A stretch of 64,000 nt of DNA from Fodinibius halophilus (GCF_011059105.1 NZ_JAALLS010000008.1:1-64000), one strand, 5' to 3'; shown: positions 17,709 through 27,232, numbered from the stretch's first letter. A program made the numbers and translations. The notes: a model not told the origin generated them from the sequence alone.

Positions 17709-18973
17709 ATAACTACGGTCAGTTATTATTGCTGCCATTATTGAGCTGTCTTTTTTTCTTATTCCCAGAATCCCCTCTCCATGCCCAAGAAAACTCGCTC
17801 GATCGTGTCTCTATAGCTGAACGCAGTGATGGTAAAGGGCATGTGCTGCGCTTTCATATGACTCAATCAGTCGATTCTTTTGACGTATATCAGCCCAGCG
17901 TTGACCTCGTTCAAATGACCTTGTACAGCAGCTCAATAGACACTACGAATATAACCCTCCCCGAGCAGTCAGATGTTTTTGATGAAATTAGTTTCTATGA
18001 TATCCCAAATGGAATAGGGGTCGATCTTTATATCACCAAAAATAAATATTTTAGCAGCAAGGCATATCCTGATGGTCACAGCGATGATCTTCTGCTGGGC
18101 CTCACAAAGACCAATAAGATTGATCTTGAATATGTAACCCGAGATATGGAACCGCTTATATGGTCGCGCCTGACAATGAATGCCGAAAGCCTGCTGGTTG
18201 AGGATACTGAAATTTCATCTGCTGAACTTCCCAAAGACTCCAACTATAGTAAATTCAAAGACAAGCTAAAGTTTGATGTGGTTGTCATTGATCCGGGGCA
18301 CGGCGGGCATGATCCGGGATCGATAGGGTATAGAAATGTTAAAGAGAAAGACATTGTGCTCGATATTGCAAAAAAGGTTGGGGACTATATCAAAGAGTAT
18401 CTGCCTGATGTAAAAGTTGTGTATACTCGCGACGATGATACCTTTGTGGGACTTCAAGAACGTGGCAGCATCGCAAACAAAGCTGAAGGCGACCTTTTTG
18501 TTTCGCTGCACTGCAACTCCTTTTCATCGCGACAGCCGCATGGTACCGAAGTTTATTTCCTGGGACTTGAAAAAAGTGAGACCGCACTCGAGGTCATGAA
18601 ACGAGAGAACAGATTGGTCCGAGCCGACAACGATACGGAACAGAAAGAACTTACCCAGGAAGAGTTATTAATTTATGAACTTGCCAACAGTGGCTATATA
18701 GCCAGCAGTGAACGTATTGCCGGCATGCTTGAACACCAGCTTGATGATCGTGCCCAACGTCGCTCTCGCGGGGTAAAACAAGCTCGGTTTGTGGTTTTAT
18801 ACCATGCATCAATGCCAGCCGTTTTAGTTGAATCCGGATTTATTAGCAACCCCAGTGAAGCCCGCTACCTTACTTCTGACTATGGACAAAGCATTATCGC
18901 ATCGGCAATTTTTCGGTCGATACGCAATTACAAAAAGAAATACGAAAAGAGTCAGCATTTTAACACTAAATAG
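17660..18973 (+). CDS. N-acetylmuramoyl-L-alanine amidase (Amidase_3)
   Basis: Zinc amidase that cleaves the stem peptide from muramic acid in peptidoglycan. Signal peptide at the N-terminus (hydrophobic core LLLLPLLSCLFFLF, cleavage after HAQ). An AMIN-like beta domain fills roughly residues 45-190. The catalytic domain has VVIDPGHGGHDPGS (zinc His), KEKDIVLDIAKKV (Glu ligand), SLHCNSF (third ligand) and VLVESGFISNPSEA (catalytic Glu). The ATG at 17660 gives a basic n-region; an ATG at 17705 gives a signal peptide without positive charge and is less likely. A stretch of 65 residues after DIHCN-like motif fits the inserted regulatory helix seen in AmiC-type enzymes. Confidence 0.92.
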   Translation: MQSKVSVKLILHKLRMNNYGQLLLLPLLSCLFFLFPESPLHAQENSLDRVSIAERSDGKGHVLRFHMTQSVDSFDVYQPSVDLVQMTLYSSSIDTTNITLPEQSDVFDEISFYDIPNGIGVDLYITKNKYFSSKAYPDGHSDDLLLGLTKTNKIDLEYVTRDMEPLIWSRLTMNAESLLVEDTEISSAELPKDSNYSKFKDKLKFDVVVIDPGHGGHDPGSIGYRNVKEKDIVLDIAKKVGDYIKEYLPDVKVVYTRDDDTFVGLQERGSIANKAEGDLFVSLHCNSFSSRQPHGTEVYFLGLEKSETALEVMKRENRLVRADNDTEQKELTQEELLIYELANSGYIASSERIAGMLEHQLDDRAQRRSRGVKQARFVVLYHASMPAVLVESGFISNPSEARYLTSDYGQSIIASAIFRSIRNYKKKYEKSQHFNTK

Positions 18974-18982
18974 AATTACCAG

Positions 18983-19603
18983 TTGGAACCATTAATTATT
19001 GGCGTTGCAGGTGGCAGCGGATCAGGGAAAACAACCGTAGTAAAACATATTATTGAAGCAGTTGGCGAAGAAAATATATTACTATTGCAGCATGATTCGT
19101 ACTACCGCGACTTAAAGCATTTACCCTTTGAGGAACGCACAAAACACAATTTCGATCATCCTTCCTCCCTGGAAACGGAACTGATGATCCGTCATCTTAA
19201 GGCACTTAAAGAAGGTTACCAGGTAGAAGTACCGATTTATGATTTCACCAAACATATCCGCAAAGAGAAAACGAATCTTGTAGAGCCCAAGAAAATAATC
19301 TTAATTGATGGTATCCTCATTTTCACGGAAAAGGAGCTACGTAACCAAATGAATATAAAGCTCTATGTGGATACCGATGATGATATACGATTACTTCGTC
19401 GGATACAGCGCGATATTGTAGAACGGGATCGCAAGCTGGAAAATGTACTCTCACAATATCAAAAGTTTGTACGGCCCATGCATCTTGAATTTGTTGAACC
19501 TACCAAACGTTATGCCGATATCATTATCCCCCGCGGTGGCGAAAATCAGGTGGCACTGGATATGGTCAATGCGCTAATTCATGATCGGCTAAAAAACAAG
19601 TAA
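18983..19603 (+). CDS. udk: Uridine kinase
   Basis: Phosphorylates uridine and cytidine in pyrimidine salvage. The Walker A motif GGSGSGKTT lies at residues 10-18, followed by the HDSYYRD substrate loop and the NFDHPSS segment. 206 aa is the family length. The start is TTG at 18983 because no ATG fits upstream of the P-loop. It is 9 bases after the amidase stop, so the two are probably cotranscribed. Confidence 0.94.
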   Translation: MEPLIIGVAGGSGSGKTTVVKHIIEAVGEENILLLQHDSYYRDLKHLPFEERTKHNFDHPSSLETELMIRHLKALKEGYQVEVPIYDFTKHIRKEKTNLVEPKKIILIDGILIFTEKELRNQMNIKLYVDTDDDIRLLRRIQRDIVERDRKLENVLSQYQKFVRPMHLEFVEPTKRYADIIIPRGGENQVALDMVNALIHDRLKNK

Positions 19604-19676
19604 AAATGGGGAATGAAAATGCATGCGCTATTGCTTCTGTTCGTAGATCATTAGAACACAATTAACAGTATCTATT

Positions 19677-20396
19677 ATGGATATTAATACAAAAACCGCC
19701 ATTATTACCGGAGCCAGCAGTGGAATTGGAACTGCCTTTAGTAGCGCGCTCATTGAACAGGGAGCAACAGTTTATGGTTTGGCTCGCAGTACCAATAAGC
19801 TGAAAAAGATCCAAGAAAAGCTGGGAAAGCAATTTATTCCGGTTACGCTGGATATTACTGATTACAAAGCGGTAGAGCAGTGGATCGATAATACCTTCTC
19901 TGAACAGAATCTGCCTGATATTCTCATAAATAATGCCGGCCTTGGTCGATTCGGAGAAGTAGATAAGCTTTCTGTCGAAGATTGGGAAAGTATGATAAAA
20001 ACCAATCTCTCGGGCACTTTTTATATGACCAGACAGTTAGTTCCCTTGATGAAGGAAAATGAATCCGTTTGCCATATTATTAATATTGCATCTATAGCAG
20101 GAAAAATCGGGAATCCCCAACTCACTGGTTATAATGCCTCAAAGTTTGGGGTGCGGGGTTTTAGCGAAGCTTTATTTAAAGAAGTTAGGTATGATGGTAT
20201 TAAAGTAACGTGTTTTTACCCCGGATCTATTGCTACCGATTTCTTTAAGCAAGTTGATATGGATACCCACCCCAACATGATGCAACCCGGTGATGTTGCG
20301 GATGTTTTGGTGAATATCCTACAAACGCCCGATAACTTCCTGATTAATGATATCACGATGCGACCTCTCAATCCCAAACCCCCATCGGAGCAATAA
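19677..20396 (+). CDS. SDR-family oxidoreductase
   Basis: A 239 aa classical short-chain dehydrogenase. Dinucleotide-binding TGASSGIG is at residues 11-18, the NNAG motif at about 85-88, catalytic Ser139 in NIASIAG, Tyr152 and Lys156 in YNASK, and the Asn110 of the tetrad in TNLSG. Substrate not determinable from sequence. The closest-named relatives are the general 'sepiapterin/3-ketoacyl reductase-like' enzymes. One base separates its stop from the next gene. Confidence 0.88.
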   Translation: MDINTKTAIITGASSGIGTAFSSALIEQGATVYGLARSTNKLKKIQEKLGKQFIPVTLDITDYKAVEQWIDNTFSEQNLPDILINNAGLGRFGEVDKLSVEDWESMIKTNLSGTFYMTRQLVPLMKENESVCHIINIASIAGKIGNPQLTGYNASKFGVRGFSEALFKEVRYDGIKVTCFYPGSIATDFFKQVDMDTHPNMMQPGDVADVLVNILQTPDNFLINDITMRPLNPKPPSEQ

Positions 20397-20397
20397 A

Positions 20398-20772
20398 ATG
20401 TTTAAAAATATTTTTTTACTGCTCCTTCTTCTAAGTTTTGTTGGCTGTAATGATGAGGAAAAGCCAGAAAACCTTATCCCGGAAGAAAAGTATACGCCCA
20501 TGTTGGTTGAAATGCAGCTGCTGAAATCCTATAGTGAAAATTCTAAAGTTGATACTACCACTGTGGACTCACTAACCTCTGAGGTGTTCAAAAAATATGA
20601 GGTGACCCAAAATCAATTCCATAAAAGTCATACTTACTATCAACAGTTTCCTGCGGAACAGAAAAAGCGCGTCGAACAGGCTATTGAAAAACTCAAAATG
20701 GAGCTGGTAACAAAAAACGATTCCACTTCTACCCCATCCCCCGATGAGAAACCCGCTCCTACCAAGCAATAG
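20398..20772 (+). CDS. DUF4296 lipoprotein
   Basis: A 124 aa protein starting at the ATG at 20398: short hydrophobic signal (MFKNIFLLLLLLSFVGC) with a lipobox Cys at residue 17, then the DUF4296 pattern IPEEKYTPMLVEMQLL near residues 28-43, and a C-terminal Pro/Ser/Thr-rich tail. DUF4296 lipoproteins are common in Bacteroidota and their function is unknown. It is followed by only 3 bases before the convergent recQ stop, so the two genes end tail to tail. Confidence 0.85.
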   Translation: MFKNIFLLLLLLSFVGCNDEEKPENLIPEEKYTPMLVEMQLLKSYSENSKVDTTTVDSLTSEVFKKYEVTQNQFHKSHTYYQQFPAEQKKRVEQAIEKLKMELVTKNDSTSTPSPDEKPAPTKQ

Positions 20773-20775
20773 AAA

Positions 20776-22701
20776 TTATGCTTCCCAGTGAAACATTTTA
20801 GCCTTAGAAACAACCTTTTGCTCTCTCATCAAATAACTTAGGGACTGCTTGATTCGTGCTTCGCTCCACTCAAATTCAGACTGTATTTGTTCAAATGATT
20901 TTGGCCCTTCACTCAAGATCTCTTTGAGACGGCGAAGATCACTATCCGAAACGGCAGACTCCTGCCGTTGTTTAGACAAACAATTATCACAATGCCCACA
21001 ATCGGGCACCTTTTCTTCTCCAAAATAATGCCGAATATATTTTTCGCGGCAGCTTTCAGTTTTTATGTACCCAATCATATAATCCAGCTTTTCCAAGAGG
21101 GTATCTCTATGTTGTTCCAATTCTTGCTTACTCAACTGTAGAGATGCTTGCCGTTCATCGATAAGCTGAACAAGGGGGAGTTCTCCTGTAGCTTCAAACA
21201 GCAACATTTGATCATGATCTTGCAGAACCTGTAGTCCTTTTTTCAGCGCATTGGGCGAGACACTTAGTTTTTCCTGTATGTAATCGAACTTCATATATTT
21301 CATCTCACCAAAGGCTTCTCCACCGAACTGCCGAAACAGCGTATCCAGGAAATCAGCCTTTCTTCTATTGTCCATCTCTTCAATTTGTTGTCGGATATAA
21401 TCCGGATTAACAACAAACTGAATCCCTATTTGGGGATGCAAGTGTTCAATAAGCTGAATAATCCCCAACTGATTTAATACATCAAGTGTTGCTTGCACAA
21501 TACGCCTGGAATTCCCGGCCCGCTTTTTAAGCGCTTCAATGGATACCTGCTCTGCTTCCTCCATTTCGGAGCCCACAGCAAGATTAAGATGATCACAAAG
21601 CACATCATAGATGTGTTGGAGTTGTTCCCTTCCCGGGTAGGAATCTTTAATTCGCCTTTCAGCTACTATAGCATCAGCAGGCTTAAACAATAATAGTGGA
21701 AAGCTTTCCTCACCATCTCTACCGGCCCGACCGGCCTCCTGGTAATACGACTCCAGGGAATAAGGCATTTCGTAGTGAATTACATACCGACAATCGGACT
21801 TATCAATCCCCATCCCAAAAGCATTTGTAGCTACAACCAAAGGCGTTTCTCCACTAATCCATTCGCGTTGTATCTGCTCGCGTTCAACAGATTCATATCC
21901 GGCGTGATATGCCCGTGCCTTTATTCCCAATTTCTGTTGAATCGCTTTGGATAACTCTTCACAGTTTCTTCGGGTACCTCCATAAATCAACCCTGAACCC
22001 TTTGGTGCTGCTTGTGCAACAGCTTGCAGTAGCTTCTTTTTCTTCTGCTCTGTTACAGCCACCCACCATTTTAAATTCGGTCGCTCGAATCCTTTAGAGA
22101 CCACCGTAGACTCTTCAAACGACAACGTTTGAAGGATATCCTCACGAACTTCCGGCGTGGCTGTAGCGGTTAAGGCGATCCAAGTTACTTCGTCTGCAAT
22201 ATCCTCAAGAGACGGCTTTATTTCGCGATAACTGGGCCTAAAATCGTGTCCCCATTCCGAAATACAATGAGCCTCATCGATAGCAATCAGCCGAATATTC
22301 AGCTTGGGCATCTCTGCCTTCCACAAGTCGGTCTTTAAGCGTTCCGGTGAGCAGTATAACAGATCGTACATTCCGTTTCTGGCATTCGCAAAACGCTGCT
22401 CTATCTCCCATTTCGATATCGAACTGTTCACAAATGTGGCAGCAATACCACGATCATTGAGCTGCTGCACCTGGTCCTGCATCAGGGCCACCAATGGTGA
22501 TATTACAACTGTAAGCCCCTCCAATACGGTAGCCGGCACTTGGTAACAGAGTGATTTCCCGCCCCCGGTAGGCAGCAACACCAACGTATTATTCCCCTTT
22601 AATACCGATCGAATAGCCTCTTTCTGGCCGGACCGAAAGTCGGGAAACCCCCAGTACTCCTGCAGTGATTGTTGTGCCTGTTGGTATAATTCTGAACTCA
22701 T
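20776..22701 (-). CDS. recQ: RecQ-family ATP-dependent DNA helicase
   Basis: 3'-5' superfamily 2 helicase of DNA repair. Motif [16 protein letters not shown], motif [20 protein letters not shown], motif [15 protein letters not shown], and the RQC zinc site with Cys residues around CGHCDNC near residue 575 are all present. The C-terminus is a short winged helix and no HRDC domain is seen, so this is the shorter (641 aa) form. The ATG at 22701 is preferred over upstream TTG/GTG codons near 22755, which would add 18 weakly supported residues. Divergent from the arginine operon. Confidence 0.93.
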   Translation of the reverse strand: MSSELYQQAQQSLQEYWGFPDFRSGQKEAIRSVLKGNNTLVLLPTGGGKSLCYQVPATVLEGLTVVISPLVALMQDQVQQLNDRGIAATFVNSSISKWEIEQRFANARNGMYDLLYCSPERLKTDLWKAEMPKLNIRLIAIDEAHCISEWGHDFRPSYREIKPSLEDIADEVTWIALTATATPEVREDILQTLSFEESTVVSKGFERPNLKWWVAVTEQKKKKLLQAVAQAAPKGSGLIYGGTRRNCEELSKAIQQKLGIKARAYHAGYESVEREQIQREWISGETPLVVATNAFGMGIDKSDCRYVIHYEMPYSLESYYQEAGRAGRDGEESFPLLLFKPADAIVAERRIKDSYPGREQLQHIYDVLCDHLNLAVGSEMEEAEQVSIEALKKRAGNSRRIVQATLDVLNQLGIIQLIEHLHPQIGIQFVVNPDYIRQQIEEMDNRRKADFLDTLFRQFGGEAFGEMKYMKFDYIQEKLSVSPNALKKGLQVLQDHDQMLLFEATGELPLVQLIDERQASLQLSKQELEQHRDTLLEKLDYMIGYIKTESCREKYIRHYFGEEKVPDCGHCDNCLSKQRQESAVSDSDLRRLKEILSEGPKSFEQIQSEFEWSEARIKQSLSYLMREQKVVSKAKMFHWEA

Positions 22702-22906
22702 AACCGTCTTATAATGCGGGTCAATGTTTGAGACAACATCAGCATTATCCACCAAATAAAAAAGTGCGACGGCAACTGAATTTTGCTCGTAGAATTTATT
22801 TTAAAAACACTTCTACGCTCATCTTCCCGCACAATAGCAAACTGTATCACATCATAAATCAGATAACACAACTAAAATATTAATACATTCAGACACCTGC
22901 TTTAAA

Positions 22907-22943
22907 ATGCTCTAAATTGTTGTCATATATTAATTTAGAGCAT
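22907..22943. promoter_or_regulatory. Perfect 12-bp inverted repeat upstream of the arginine operon
   Basis: ATGCTCTAAATT (22907-22918) is matched exactly by AATTTAGAGCAT (22932-22943) with a 13-base spacer. It lies about 75 bases before the candidate leader peptide and 206 bases before the recQ start. It has no T-tract. It could be an operator for a dimeric repressor or a stable RNA hairpin; it does not match the E. coli ARG box consensus I know. Confidence 0.6.
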
Positions 22944-23019
22944 CTACCAATCGCCCTGCCATTTACGATGAAATTTTTCCTTGCCTTTTATCTAAGAAGA
23001 CGAGAGTTTATACCATTCA

Positions 23020-23124
23020 ATGAAAGCAAACGGAACACATATCACTTTTTCTAGCGACAGTCCATCTGTTGCAGCCATTTCTACGTTCCGCTTTCACGTA
23101 CGGCCACGGCCCGTTCGGGTCTAA
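23020..23124 (+). CDS. Candidate arginine leader peptide, 34 aa
   Basis: ATG at 23020 to TAA at 23122-23124 gives 34 residues ending FRFHVRPRPVRV: four Arg codons (CGC at 23089, CGG at 23101, 23107 and 23116) within the last 11. It precedes the arginine operon by 128 bases. A GC-rich hairpin (23108-23121) overlaps the last Arg codons. Downstream, GGAGG (23141-23145) can pair either with CTCC (23132-23135) or with CCTCC (23163-23167), giving mutually exclusive structures. This is the layout of ribosome-mediated attenuation. The start has only a weak ribosome-binding site and I see no classical terminator T-run, so the mechanism is inferred. Confidence 0.5.
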   Translation: MKANGTHITFSSDSPSVAAISTFRFHVRPRPVRV

Positions 23125-23131
23125 ATAAACT

Positions 23132-23167
23132 CTCCTTTTTGGAGGGGACATGGTATTGTACTCCTCC
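23132..23167 (+). promoter_or_regulatory. Possible alternative hairpins after the leader peptide
   Basis: CTCC-TTTTT-GGAG (23132-23144) and GGAGG...CCTCC (23141-23167) share the same GGAGG and exclude each other. A T5 run at 23185-23189 follows at a distance. This could be an attenuator, but no energy calculation was possible. Confidence 0.35.
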
Positions 23168-23251
23168 ATTCGACAACCCAACTCTTTTTCAAATCACCCA
23201 TTAATTATTAGCGAATAATTTTTTCGTTGATAGAAATAACATCGCCGTACG

Positions 23252-23929
23252 ATGGATATTACAATCACTGTAGCCGATACCCAGCATCTGAGCTATGCCG
23301 AAGAAATCTGTGCCCTGATGGAAGAAGCCGCCAAGCAGCGTGGCACCGGAATTGCCAAAAGAGCTCCGGAGTATATTCAGGCCAAGATTGAGGAAGGCAA
23401 AGCCGTTATTGCTGTCGACCAAGACAACGGGCAGCTCGCCGGTTTTTGCTACATCGAAAGCTGGGACCATGACAACTACATAGCCAACTCAGGGCTTATT
23501 GTCCACCCACATTACCGAAAGATGGGGCTGGGAAGAAAAATCAAGAACAAGATCTTTGAACTCTCAAGAGAAAAATATCCCGAAGCCAAAATTTTTGGTA
23601 TCACCACCAGTATGGCCGTCATGAAAATTAATTCAGATATGGGCTACAAGCCCGTCACTTTTGAGGAATTAACCCAAGACAAGGAGTTCTGGAAAGGATG
23701 CCAAAGCTGCCCCAACTACGATATTCTAACCAGTAAAGAGCGAAAAGGCTGTCTTTGCACGGGGATGTTATATGATCCTGAAAAAGAGGAATCTCAATCT
23801 TCGCAAGATGAAGATTCACAAAAAGCTAAGCGGTGGGAATCATTCAAACGTTTCCTGCGGCTACACAAATATAACATCCAGCGCAAAACAAAATCCCTTT
23901 TCACTTTTAATACTGATTGCAATGAATAA
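23252..23929 (+). CDS. GNAT acyltransferase, candidate N-acylglutamate synthase
   Basis: A 225 aa GNAT protein with acetyl-CoA binding at GLIVHPHYRKMGLGRKIKNK (about residues 81-100) and a Cys-rich tail CQSCPNYDILTSKERKGCLC. Because it heads the arginine operon and no ArgA or ArgJ is present in it, the most likely job is making N-acylglutamate, the first intermediate. This type of GNAT at the head of Bacteroidota arg operons is a known pattern, but activity is inferred here. Its 3' end overlaps argG by 8 bases. Alternative: an unrelated acetyltransferase. Confidence 0.7.
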   Translation: MDITITVADTQHLSYAEEICALMEEAAKQRGTGIAKRAPEYIQAKIEEGKAVIAVDQDNGQLAGFCYIESWDHDNYIANSGLIVHPHYRKMGLGRKIKNKIFELSREKYPEAKIFGITTSMAVMKINSDMGYKPVTFEELTQDKEFWKGCQSCPNYDILTSKERKGCLCTGMLYDPEKEESQSSQDEDSQKAKRWESFKRFLRLHKYNIQRKTKSLFTFNTDCNE

Positions 23930-25118
23930 TAGTAACAAAATTGTCCTTGCCTTTAGCGGCGGACTCGATACCTCGTACTGTGTTCCGTACCTCAAACAAA
24001 CCTATGGCGCAGAAATTCACACTGTTCTGGTTAATACCGGAGGTTTCTCGAAAGAAGAACTCACCGAAACCGAAAAACACGCTTATAACCTGGGGGCGGA
24101 TACACATAACACCCTGGAACAAACTGAGAAGTTTTACCAAAAAATCATCAAATATCTCATTTTCGGGAATATCTTGAAAAATGATACCTATCCCCTTTCA
24201 GTGAGTTCTGAGCGTGTGTTCCAGGCGGTAGCTATTGCTAACTACGCCAAACAGATCGGGGCCGATGCCATTGCCCATGGAAGTACAGGAGCCGGCAATG
24301 ACCAAGTTCGATTCGATCTGGTGTTTAATGTCATTGCCCCGGAATTGGAGATTATCACGCCCATACGTGATCAGAAACTAAGCAGGGAACAAGAAGTGGA
24401 ATTCCTACAGCAACAGGGCTACGATTTTGAGTGGGCCGAGGCAAAGTACTCTATCAACAAAGGTTTGTGGGGCACCAGCGTAGGCGGTGCCGAAACGCTG
24501 ACCTCCGACAAGCCCCTGCCCGAAGAAGCCTGGCCGAGCCAGCTTAAAAAAACGGACCAACAAACCATCACCCTTGAATTTGAAAAGGGCGAGCCTGTAG
24601 CACTCGACGGCAAAAAACTACCCCCCGTTGAACTTATTCAGCAACTCAACGAACTGGCCTCCGACTATGCCGTAGGTCGAGATGTCCACGTAGGCGATAC
24701 TATTATTGGTATCAAAGGTCGAGTGGGATTTGAAGCTGCGGCACCGATGATTCTCATCAAGGCACACAAACAGCTCGAGAAACACGTACTTACCAAGTGG
24801 CAGCTCTACTGGAAAAAACAGCTGGCCGAGTGGTATGGCATGATGCTACACGAGGGCCAGTACCTGGATCCCGTAATGCGAAATATCGAGCAGTTTCTGG
24901 CAGATACGCAAAGTAATGTTACCGGTTCCGTAACGGTCAACCTTGCCCCCTACCAGTTTACAATTGAGGGAATTACCTCAGACAACGACCTAATGGACGC
25001 CAAGTTTGGGGATTACGGGGAGATGAACAAGAGTTGGAGTGGCGAAGACGTCAAAGGGTTTGCAAAAATTCTATCTAACCAGATTAACATCCACAAATCG
25101 GTGAACAGTCATGATTAA
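23922..25118 (+). CDS. argG: Argininosuccinate synthase
   Basis: ATP-dependent ligation of citrulline and aspartate. The ATP pyrophosphatase motif AFSGGLDTSYC is at residues 9-19 from the ATG at 23922, and the GSTGAGNDQVRF motif lies near 118. 398 aa is the family length. The in-frame extension back to 23772 would be in the GNAT gene and has no family similarity, so it is rejected. Overlaps the GNAT stop by 8 bases and argC by 8. Confidence 0.95.
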   Translation: MNNSNKIVLAFSGGLDTSYCVPYLKQTYGAEIHTVLVNTGGFSKEELTETEKHAYNLGADTHNTLEQTEKFYQKIIKYLIFGNILKNDTYPLSVSSERVFQAVAIANYAKQIGADAIAHGSTGAGNDQVRFDLVFNVIAPELEIITPIRDQKLSREQEVEFLQQQGYDFEWAEAKYSINKGLWGTSVGGAETLTSDKPLPEEAWPSQLKKTDQQTITLEFEKGEPVALDGKKLPPVELIQQLNELASDYAVGRDVHVGDTIIGIKGRVGFEAAAPMILIKAHKQLEKHVLTKWQLYWKKQLAEWYGMMLHEGQYLDPVMRNIEQFLADTQSNVTGSVTVNLAPYQFTIEGITSDNDLMDAKFGDYGEMNKSWSGEDVKGFAKILSNQINIHKSVNSHD

Positions 25119-26088
25119 TGCAGGCATTGTAGGCGGTTCGGGCTACACGGGCGGTGAGCTTATTCGATTGCTTTTGAATCATCCGAAAGTAACTATAGAT
25201 TTCGTCTTTAGTACCAGTAAAGCGGGTGAAGCAGTAACCGCTGTTCATAAGGATCTAATTGGAGAAACAACGCTTGCATTTTCTTCCAAGATAAATCCAT
25301 CGGTTGATGTCCTTTTTTTGTGCACCGGCCATGGAAACTCCACCAAAGTCCTCGAACAGCACACGATATCGGAGCAGACTAAAATCATCGATCTGAGTCG
25401 TGATTTCAGGCTTTCGAATCAAAATACTTTTGAACAACGCAGCTTTACTTATGGATTGCCTGAATTACAGAAGGCCAAAATCACCCAGAGCAAAAACATC
25501 GCCAATCCCGGCTGCTTTGCCACGGCTATACAGTTGGCTCTGCTTCCACTAGCTCAAGAATCAGCTCTCAACGATGATGTACACATTCACGGGATTACCG
25601 GGGCCACAGGAGCGGGCAGCTCATTGAGCGATACCACCCATTTTAGCTGGCGAGACAACAACATTTCCATATATAAGGGACTTAATCACCAGCATATCGA
25701 TGAAATTCAGCAGAGCATAACCCAACTGTCGCCCTCGTATAAGGGCAAACTCAATTTTATTCCTGTCAGAGGAAACTTCAGCAGGGGAATTTTCATCTCC
25801 GCTTATACCAACTATGCACCCTCTCTGGAGGAGACCCAAGCCCTGTATCGTGAATTCTATAAAGAGTCCCCTTTTGTATACCTAAGCCAGGAATCGATCT
25901 ACCTGAAGCAGGTCGTTAATACCAATAAGTGTCTGCTACACCTGAAAAAGGAAGATGGGCAACTGCTCATTACGGCAGCCATTGATAACCTGCTGAAAGG
26001 AGCCTCAGGACAAGCCCTGCAAAATATGAACCTCATGTTTGACTTTGATGAAGAAACCGGACTTCACCTTAAACCCACACATTTTTAA
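25111..26088 (+). CDS. argC: N-acyl-gamma-glutamyl-phosphate reductase
   Basis: NADPH-dependent reduction of N-acylglutamyl phosphate to the semialdehyde. The N-terminal dinucleotide motif GIVGGSGYTGGEL is at residues 4-16, and the catalytic Cys is in NPGCFAT near residue 133. 325 aa is typical. It overlaps argG by 8 bases and is one base from argD. Whether the acyl group is acetyl or succinyl is not visible in the sequence. Confidence 0.95.
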   Translation: MINAGIVGGSGYTGGELIRLLLNHPKVTIDFVFSTSKAGEAVTAVHKDLIGETTLAFSSKINPSVDVLFLCTGHGNSTKVLEQHTISEQTKIIDLSRDFRLSNQNTFEQRSFTYGLPELQKAKITQSKNIANPGCFATAIQLALLPLAQESALNDDVHIHGITGATGAGSSLSDTTHFSWRDNNISIYKGLNHQHIDEIQQSITQLSPSYKGKLNFIPVRGNFSRGIFISAYTNYAPSLEETQALYREFYKESPFVYLSQESIYLKQVVNTNKCLLHLKKEDGQLLITAAIDNLLKGASGQALQNMNLMFDFDEETGLHLKPTHF

Positions 26089-26089
26089 G

Positions 26090-27232
26090 ATGAATATTTT
26101 TGACGTATATCCCCTACTCGATCTTGAACCAGTTAAAGCCGAAGGCAACTATATCTTCTGCAGTAACGGGAAGAAGTACCTGGATTTCTATGGCGGTCAT
26201 GCAGTGATCTCCATCGGTCACAGTAACCCGCACTATATTTCCAAGATTAGCGAACAGCTGAACAACATCGGCTTTTATTCTAACTCGGTACAAAATCCCC
26301 TGCAGGCCGAACTAGCACAGAAACTGGGAGCACTCTCCGGTTATGAAGATTACCAACTATTTCTCTGTAACTCGGGAGCCGAAGCCATAGAAAACGCCCT
26401 TAAGATGGCGTCTTTCCACACCGGCAAATCAAAAGTCATTGCTTTTAACAAGGCCTTCCACGGACGCACCACTTCGGCACTAAGTGTCACCGACAATGAT
26501 AAATATACCGCACCGATTAATGAGAGCAATAATGCAATCTTCCTGGAGATAAATGACCTGGAAGCCTTTAAACAGGAGATCTCCAAAGGTGATACATGCG
26601 CTGTACTACTTGAAGGCATTCAAGGTATTGGTGGTATTCGCCTTTTTGAGGATTCCTTTCTTCAAGAAGTAGAATCGCTCTGTGAAAAACATAATGTGGT
26701 ATTTATATGTGACGAAATACAATCCGGCTACGGACGAACCGGAGCCTTTTTTGCTCACCAACACGCCGGCATCACCCCTGATATTATCACCGTAGCTAAA
26801 GGTATGGGCAACGGCTTCCCGGTAGCGGGCACCATATTGAGTCCCAATTTTGAAGCCGTTCACGGGCAACTGGGATCTACCTTCGGCGGCAACCAACTGG
26901 CCTGTGCCGCAGCCACTGCGGTACTGGAAATTATTGAAGAGGAACAGCTTATTGATAATGCAGCTATCCACGGCAATGCCCTCTTTAAAAAACTAAACAC
27001 CCTGCCCAGAATTATGGAAGTACGCGGCAAGGGCTTGATGATCGGGCTGGAATTCCCATTTCCCATAAAAGAGTTGCGACAGCAGCTGATTAACCAAGAA
27101 CAGGTTGTGACCGGCGTAGCCTCCAACCCAAATGTGCTACGGCTATTGCCGCCACTGACTATTACCAAAGCCGAAATCGATCATCTTTTCACTGCACTAC
27201 AAAACGTCTTAACACAGCACGTATACCAATGA
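26090..27232 (+). CDS. argD: N-acylornithine aminotransferase
   Basis: PLP class III aminotransferase (380 aa) making N-acylornithine from the semialdehyde. PLP Lys lies in ITVAKGMGNGFPVAG near residue 235 and the substrate loop GGNQLACAAA follows. The ATG at 26090 is one base after the argC stop; a frame opening at 26039 lies inside argC and is rejected. The 3' end overlaps argF' by 4 bases. Confidence 0.93.
   Translation: MNIFDVYPLLDLEPVKAEGNYIFCSNGKKYLDFYGGHAVISIGHSNPHYISKISEQLNNIGFYSNSVQNPLQAELAQKLGALSGYEDYQLFLCNSGAEAIENALKMASFHTGKSKVIAFNKAFHGRTTSALSVTDNDKYTAPINESNNAIFLEINDLEAFKQEISKGDTCAVLLEGIQGIGGIRLFEDSFLQEVESLCEKHNVVFICDEIQSGYGRTGAFFAHQHAGITPDIITVAKGMGNGFPVAGTILSPNFEAVHGQLGSTFGGNQLACAAATAVLEIIEEEQLIDNAAIHGNALFKKLNTLPRIMEVRGKGLMIGLEFPFPIKELRQQLINQEQVVTGVASNPNVLRLLPPLTITKAEIDHLFTALQNVLTQHVYQ

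Noticed and set aside
20398-20772. Longer start for the DUF4296 lipoprotein at 20347
   Set aside because: The extra 17 residues overlap the SDR gene and remove the N-terminal position of the lipoprotein signal.
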